NCBI RefSeq assembly: GCF_000372425.1
Contig: NZ_AQVD01000003.1
Span: 124,001-188,000, forward strand
Source of the DNA: Streptococcus ferus DSM 20646
Lineage (GTDB): Bacteria; Bacillota; Bacilli; Lactobacillales; Streptococcaceae
Direction of reading: 5' to 3'
Length of the DNA: 64,000 bases
Position 1 is the first letter of the stretch; each line of letters opens with the position of its first letter. The translations under genes and the position numbers were made by a program. The notes under the pieces were generated by a model. That model saw only the letters and a program-made list of their open reading frames with translations. It searched no databases and had not been told where the DNA came from. Of the stretch, positions 60,029-64,000 are shown one piece after another.

Positions 60029-62005
60029 ATGTCAGAGTTGTCCATTAATGCCATTCGTTTCCTAGGTGTGGATGCCATTGAAAAATCAAAATCAGGTCAT
60101 CCTGGGATTGTTATGGGGGCAGCCCCAATGGCTTATAGTCTCTATAGCCAGCATCTCAGGATCAATCCTAAAGATCCTCATTGGATTAACCGCGACCGCT
60201 TTATTTTATCGGCAGGTCACGGGTCTATGTTGCTTTATGCCCTTCTGCATTTATCTGGTTTTGAAGAGATGACCCTTGATGAGATTAAGAATTTCCGTCA
60301 ATGGGGCTCTAAAACACCAGGACATCCCGAGTTTGGCCATACAGCCGGTGTTGATGGAACAACAGGACCCTTGGGTCAGGGGATTTCAACGGCTGTTGGT
60401 TTTGCGCAGGCAGAGCGCTATCTAGCGGCAAAATACAATAAGGAAAACTTCACGATTTTTGACCACTATACCTATGTTATCTGTGGTGACGGCGATTTGA
60501 TGGAGGGAGTCTCCGGTGAAGCAGCTTCTTATGCTGGCCAGCAAAAACTGGACAAGTTAATCGTTCTTTATGATTCAAATGACATTAACCTAGATGGTCC
60601 AACGTCTGAAACCTTTACAGAAAATGTACGTGCGCGCTACGAGGCCTACGGCTGGCAAACACAATTGGTTGAAGACGGTACCGATGTGGCTGCCATTTCT
60701 AGAGCTATCGAAGCAGCAAAACAGTCAGGCCAGCCATCCCTGATTGAGGTTAAAACCGTCATTGGTTTTGGTTCGCCTAATAAGGCAGGGTCAAATGCAG
60801 CGCATGGAGCCCCGCTTGGTCCAGACGAAGCAGCTGCAACTCGGAAGGCGCTTGGCTGGGATTACGCACCTTTTGAAATTCCGCAAGCGGTCTACGACGA
60901 TTTTAGAGAGCAGGTGGCTGATCGTGGTCAGTCTGCCTATGCGTCTTGGCAGCAGCTTGTTGCAGACTATCAAGCTGCTTACCCAGAGCTGGCCCGTGAG
61001 GTAGATGCGATCATTGCAAGTCGTGATGCCGTTGAGATTAAGGAAGCGGACTTTCCTGTCTATGACAATGGCTTTTCACAAGCAACACGCAATTCAAGTC
61101 AAGATGCTATCAATGCGGCAGCAGCTGTTCTACCGAACTTTTTAGGCGGTTCTGCCGACTTGGCGCATTCTAACATGACTTTGATTAAGGAGGATGGCCT
61201 GCAAGATGCGGAGCATCCGCTGAATCGTAATATCCAATTCGGTGTCCGCGAGTTTGCCATGGGAGCGATTTTAAACGGTATGGCTCTTCATGGAGGACTT
61301 CGCGTTTACGGCGGTACTTTCTTTGTTTTCTCTGATTATCTGAAAGCAGCTATCCGCCTGTCTGCCCTCCAAGGTTTGCCAGTAACTTATGTCTTTACAC
61401 ATGATTCCATTGCGGTTGGTGAAGACGGTCCAACTCATGAGCCAATCGAACACTTGGCTGGTTTGCGGGCAATCCCGAACCTGACAGTGATTCGTCCGGC
61501 AGATGCGCGTGAGACGCAGGCGGCTTGGTATGAGGCGCTGACCAGCAAGGACCGTCCGACAGCTCTTGTTTTGACCCGCCAAAATCTTGAGGTTGAAGAA
61601 GGCTCTAGCTTTACAGCAGTTTCCAAAGGAGCTTACGTGACTTATGAGACCGGTCCAGATTTTGATACGATTCTATTAGCTTCCGGATCAGAAGTTAATC
61701 TGGCGGTCAAGGCAGCTAAGGCTTTGGCTCAAAAAGGCGGAAAAATCCGAGTTGTCTCTGTACCATCAACAGAACTCTTTGACCAGCAAGAAGAAAGCTA
61801 CAAAGAAGAAATCTTACCGAATAAAATTCGCCGCCGTTTAGCAATTGAAATGGCAGCCAGTCAGCCGTGGTATAAGTATGTCGGTCTTGATGGCAAGGTG
61901 ATGGGCATTGACCGTTTTGGTGCATCGGCACCCGCTGCGGAAGTCATTGACAATTACGGCTTTACGGTTGATCAAATCATACAGTTGGTAGACAGTTTAT
62001 CATGA
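60029..62005 (+). CDS. tkt: Transketolase
   Basis: Transketolase moves two-carbon units between pentose and glycolytic phosphates with thiamine diphosphate. The 658-residue protein starts [26 protein letters not shown]. It has [28 protein letters not shown], the thiamine motif [19 protein letters not shown]...NDINLDG, and [16 protein letters not shown] plus [18 protein letters not shown] in the pyrimidine domain. A C-terminal domain (~530-658) follows. AAGGAG lies 7 bases upstream and TGCTAAAAT is a likely extended -10. It follows the ascorbate genes, whose product D-xylulose 5-phosphate is a transketolase substrate. Confidence 0.96.
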   Translation: MSELSINAIRFLGVDAIEKSKSGHPGIVMGAAPMAYSLYSQHLRINPKDPHWINRDRFILSAGHGSMLLYALLHLSGFEEMTLDEIKNFRQWGSKTPGHPEFGHTAGVDGTTGPLGQGISTAVGFAQAERYLAAKYNKENFTIFDHYTYVICGDGDLMEGVSGEAASYAGQQKLDKLIVLYDSNDINLDGPTSETFTENVRARYEAYGWQTQLVEDGTDVAAISRAIEAAKQSGQPSLIEVKTVIGFGSPNKAGSNAAHGAPLGPDEAAATRKALGWDYAPFEIPQAVYDDFREQVADRGQSAYASWQQLVADYQAAYPELAREVDAIIASRDAVEIKEADFPVYDNGFSQATRNSSQDAINAAAAVLPNFLGGSADLAHSNMTLIKEDGLQDAEHPLNRNIQFGVREFAMGAILNGMALHGGLRVYGGTFFVFSDYLKAAIRLSALQGLPVTYVFTHDSIAVGEDGPTHEPIEHLAGLRAIPNLTVIRPADARETQAAWYEALTSKDRPTALVLTRQNLEVEEGSSFTAVSKGAYVTYETGPDFDTILLASGSEVNLAVKAAKALAQKGGKIRVVSVPSTELFDQQEESYKEEILPNKIRRRLAIEMAASQPWYKYVGLDGKVMGIDRFGASAPAAEVIDNYGFTVDQIIQLVDSLS

Positions 62006-62012
62006 TTTCCTG

Positions 62013-62042
62013 AAAAAGGATTGCTTGAGCAATCCTTTTTTT
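62013..62042 (+). terminator. Terminator of tkt
   Basis: AAAAAGGATTGC and GCAATCCTTTTT form a 12-bp stem around TTGA with two further T. Confidence 0.92.
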
Positions 62043-62152
62043 CTATGGACTGCTAAATGCCAGCTAAATCAGTTGTCTGCCAAAAAGTTTTAAGTTAATA
62101 TTAAGCTAGCTCAATTATCCTAAGCTTAGTAAAAAAGAAATGAGAGATGATT

Positions 62153-62644
62153 ATGAAGCGCAAAAAAATAGTAGGCTTGTTAATTGCCTTTGTAGCAGCA
62201 ATGGCGGCCTTAATCAATGGCTATCTTCTGTTTTTCAGAAACAACAGTCAAAAGGAGGTTTCAACCAATACCAGTCAAGAGAGCAGCAGTTCTAGTTCGA
62301 GCACCACGGCAGCTTCTAGTACAAGGTCTGACAGCTCCTCGTCTGATTTAAAAGACGGAACGTATACCGGAGCTTCCACCAGTACCAAGTGGGGAGATGT
62401 GCAGGTACAAATTACTGTTAAATCTGGTAAAATTACGGCTATTGATGTCCTAAAATCGCCCGATACTGAGAATAAATCCATAATGATCAATGAAGAGGCG
62501 TTGCCAACTTATAAAAGTGAGGCACTTGCGGCTCAAAGTGCTGAGATCGATCAAGTATCAGGCGCAACGGAGACCTATAATGGCTTTACGGGCTCTCTTC
62601 AAAGTGCCATTACACAGGCAGAGACAGGAACTAGCACTTCATGA
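62153..62644 (+). CDS. Membrane-anchored FMN-binding domain protein
   Basis: The 163-residue protein has an N-terminal membrane anchor (basic MKRKK, hydrophobic core ~6-26, no lipobox cysteine). A Ser/Thr-rich linker (~30-63) leads to an extracellular FMN-binding domain (~65-160). That domain begins LKDGTYTGAST, has GDVQVQITVKSGKITAIDV, and ends with VSGATETYNGF. The S-G-A-T motif is where ApbE attaches FMN covalently to a threonine in related proteins. It is followed with a 4-base overlap by apbE and then by a ferric-reductase-like gene. An electron carrier at the cell surface, analogous to PplA of Listeria, is inferred. An ATG two codons earlier (62147) is possible. Confidence 0.85.
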   Translation: MKRKKIVGLLIAFVAAMAALINGYLLFFRNNSQKEVSTNTSQESSSSSSSTTAASSTRSDSSSSDLKDGTYTGASTSTKWGDVQVQITVKSGKITAIDVLKSPDTENKSIMINEEALPTYKSEALAAQSAEIDQVSGATETYNGFTGSLQSAITQAETGTSTS

Positions 62645-63408
62645 CCGATCATCATAAACAGCACCGCCTGATTAAGGCAATGACCTTACCATTTACAGTT
62701 TCGCTGGCGATTACAGATAAGGAGCTGGGAAATCGTCTTTTAGATCAGCAGACCCCCTTGATTGAGCAGGAGTTGAAACGGATCGAAGAGGACTATTCTG
62801 CCTTTAAAGAAACCTCATTGGTTTCCCGTTTTCAGACTGGTGATAAATCGCCTTTGCTGACTAATCCTGAGTTTCAGTCGATTTACGCCAGTGTCAGTGC
62901 TGCTAAATTAGAGACAGGCGGTCTTTTTGACCCCTATTATCAGGGAGTTTATGACCCGACAGGCTATGTCAAGGGCTGGGCTGTTGAGAAGTGTTTCAAA
63001 GACTACCTGACGCCTCTTCTGAGATATGAGGAGGTCTTAGGGATTTGTCTCAACGGCGGTGGGGATATGCAGTTTGCTTCTAAGGCGTTCAGTGATTTTT
63101 ACTGGACGATTGGGATTGAGCACCCCGATCAGTTGGATAGCCTCTGTGCTCGTTTTGAAATAGCGAATGGTGCGGTCGCAACCTCTGGTTTCAGCAAGCG
63201 CGGCCGCCATGTCTTGCAAAGGAAGGACAGCCAACTGAAGCAGGTCAGTATCATAGGACAGGACCTTTCCGTTGCCGATGTTTGGGCAACAGCGGGATTG
63301 GCTGCAAGAGCTCAGGAACTGAATCAGCTGATCAAGATGCACTCGCTTAGCGGTGTTTACGTTACAGATGCTGAAACCGTATTTTTTGAACATGGAGAAT
63401 TAAAATAA
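62641..63408 (+). CDS. apbE: FAD:protein FMN transferase (ApbE family), no export signal
   Basis: ApbE moves FMN from FAD onto a threonine of target flavoproteins, using Mg2+. The 255-residue protein is shorter than typical ApbE (~320-350). It keeps the family core: LETGGLFDPYYQG, VKGWAVEKC, the nucleotide motif CLNGGGDMQF, AVATSGFSKRGRH, and a C-terminal VADVWATAGLAARAQEL. The N-terminus MTDHHKQHRLIKAMTLPF has no signal peptide or lipobox, although the FMN-binding domain of the neighbour should lie outside. Its ATG overlaps the preceding stop (ATGA), and its own stop overlaps the next ATG (TAATG), so the three genes are tightly coupled. Confidence 0.88.
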   Translation: MTDHHKQHRLIKAMTLPFTVSLAITDKELGNRLLDQQTPLIEQELKRIEEDYSAFKETSLVSRFQTGDKSPLLTNPEFQSIYASVSAAKLETGGLFDPYYQGVYDPTGYVKGWAVEKCFKDYLTPLLRYEEVLGICLNGGGDMQFASKAFSDFYWTIGIEHPDQLDSLCARFEIANGAVATSGFSKRGRHVLQRKDSQLKQVSIIGQDLSVADVWATAGLAARAQELNQLIKMHSLSGVYVTDAETVFFEHGELK

Positions 63409-64000
63409 TGTTAAAGAAACATTCCTATGCCCTAGGTCTGGTGTGGCTGGTTGCCATTTTTGTGCTGCCCATGCCTTTCCTTTATACATTAAGCAGTGGC
63501 TTGCCAGCTATCTACAACAGGATGGCCTTGCCCATTATGCTAGGTGTTATTGCTTATGTCTGGATGCTGTTAGTTATCTATATTGGAACTAAGCCCAAAT
63601 GGTTAGACCGCTTAATTGGTCTTCCTCATGCTTATATGCTGCATGGCATCTTGAGTTTGGCAGCTCTTGTTCTTGCTTTTTTTCATAAGGAAGGCAGCCC
63701 TTCTTCCGGTTTAATTAAGCTAACCGGAGATTATGCCTTTAATCTCTTTTTGGGACTGGCTCTTTATTCAATGATTTTTATGGCCGGCTGGCTGACCAGT
63801 CGGGTGCCATTCTTGGAACGTCTTAAAAAACGTCTGGAGCGCCTATTTAAGCATGAAATTTCGGTGTGGCTGCACCGCCTTAATCTTTTGGCAACACTTT
63901 TAATCTTTATTCATGTTCAGCTGATTGATTACATTGTCGCCATTAAGCCGTTTATGCTGCTGTTTTGGCTGGCTAGTGTCGGAGTCGTAGCTTCTTATTT
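63408..64000 (+). CDS. Ferric reductase-like transmembrane protein, 5' part (continues beyond window)
   Basis: The frame opens at ATG 63408 (MLKKHSYALGLVWLVAIF) and stays open to the window end, giving about 197 residues. At least five hydrophobic helices are visible. HAYMLHGILSL and VWLHRLNLLATLLIFIHVQLID carry spaced histidines, the pattern of haem-binding helices in ferric reductase/NADPH oxidase-like membrane domains. Full proteins often continue into FAD- and NAD(P)H-binding domains; whether this one does is outside the window. The order FMN-binding protein, apbE, ferric reductase suggests that it moves electrons from cytoplasmic NAD(P)H across the membrane to the flavinylated partner. 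Confidence 0.78.
   Translation, partial: MLKKHSYALGLVWLVAIFVLPMPFLYTLSSGLPAIYNRMALPIMLGVIAYVWMLLVIYIGTKPKWLDRLIGLPHAYMLHGILSLAALVLAFFHKEGSPSSGLIKLTGDYAFNLFLGLALYSMIFMAGWLTSRVPFLERLKKRLERLFKHEISVWLHRLNLLATLLIFIHVQLIDYIVAIKPFMLLFWLASVGVVASY

Overview
The window looks like the chromosome of a low-GC Gram-positive lactic acid bacterium of the genus Streptococcus, most likely the mutans group. The evidence is LPXTG wall-anchored proteins, an Rgg regulator, GshAB, PepO, a GH68 fructosyltransferase beside ctsR-clpC and tsf-rpsB, and PTS loci for maltose, trehalose and ascorbate. The order rpsB-tsf-ctsR-clpC-ftf matches what I remember of Streptococcus mutans. The species cannot be fixed from the sequence alone. 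I see no insertion sequence, prophage, CRISPR array, rRNA or replication origin.

Layout. 1-1.3 kb: end of an MFS transporter, convergent with an rgg regulator. 1.3-1.7 kb: a tRNA-Lys gene directly abutting a likely 6S RNA. 1.7-6 kb: rarA, a DUF3013 gene, a mepB-like gene, prmA and rsmE. 6-14.2 kb: a complete maltose PTS pathway (malR, malT EIICBA, mapP phosphatase, malM mutarotase, malP phosphorylase, pgmB) behind tandem operator palindromes. 14.2-20 kb, minus strand: an M42 peptidase, a six-repeat MucBP adhesin and a wall-anchored cyclic-nucleotide phosphodiesterase/nucleotidase. 20.1-22.8 kb: rel and dtd. 22.9-27.5 kb: the trehalose locus treR / treB-treC.

27.5-34.7 kb: a MerR-type regulator divergent from an orphan dehydrogenase, an endonuclease III relative, a Gfo/Idh/MocA oxidoreductase, pepO, a streptococcal-type intergenic repeat, an LD-carboxypeptidase-like gene and tRNA-Cys. 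34.7-39.8 kb: rpsB-tsf and ctsR-clpC. 39.9-42.4 kb: ftf, broken by an in-frame TAG just after the catalytic nucleophile. 42.4-49.1 kb: dus-hslO, an LPXTG protein, gshAB and purA. 49.2-51.8 kb: mprF.

52-59.8 kb: the ascorbate regulon ulaABCDEF, ulaR (PRD activator) and ulaG. The ulaA and ulaG promoters share a 39-nt composite element lying exactly 19 nt upstream of each -10 box, the clearest regulatory signal in the window. The pathway ends in D-xylulose 5-phosphate, a substrate of the transketolase encoded next (60.0-62.0 kb). 62.1-64 kb: a membrane FMN-binding protein, an ApbE flavin transferase lacking any export signal and a ferric-reductase-like membrane protein cut by the window end. Together they form a compact candidate flavin-based extracellular electron transfer module.
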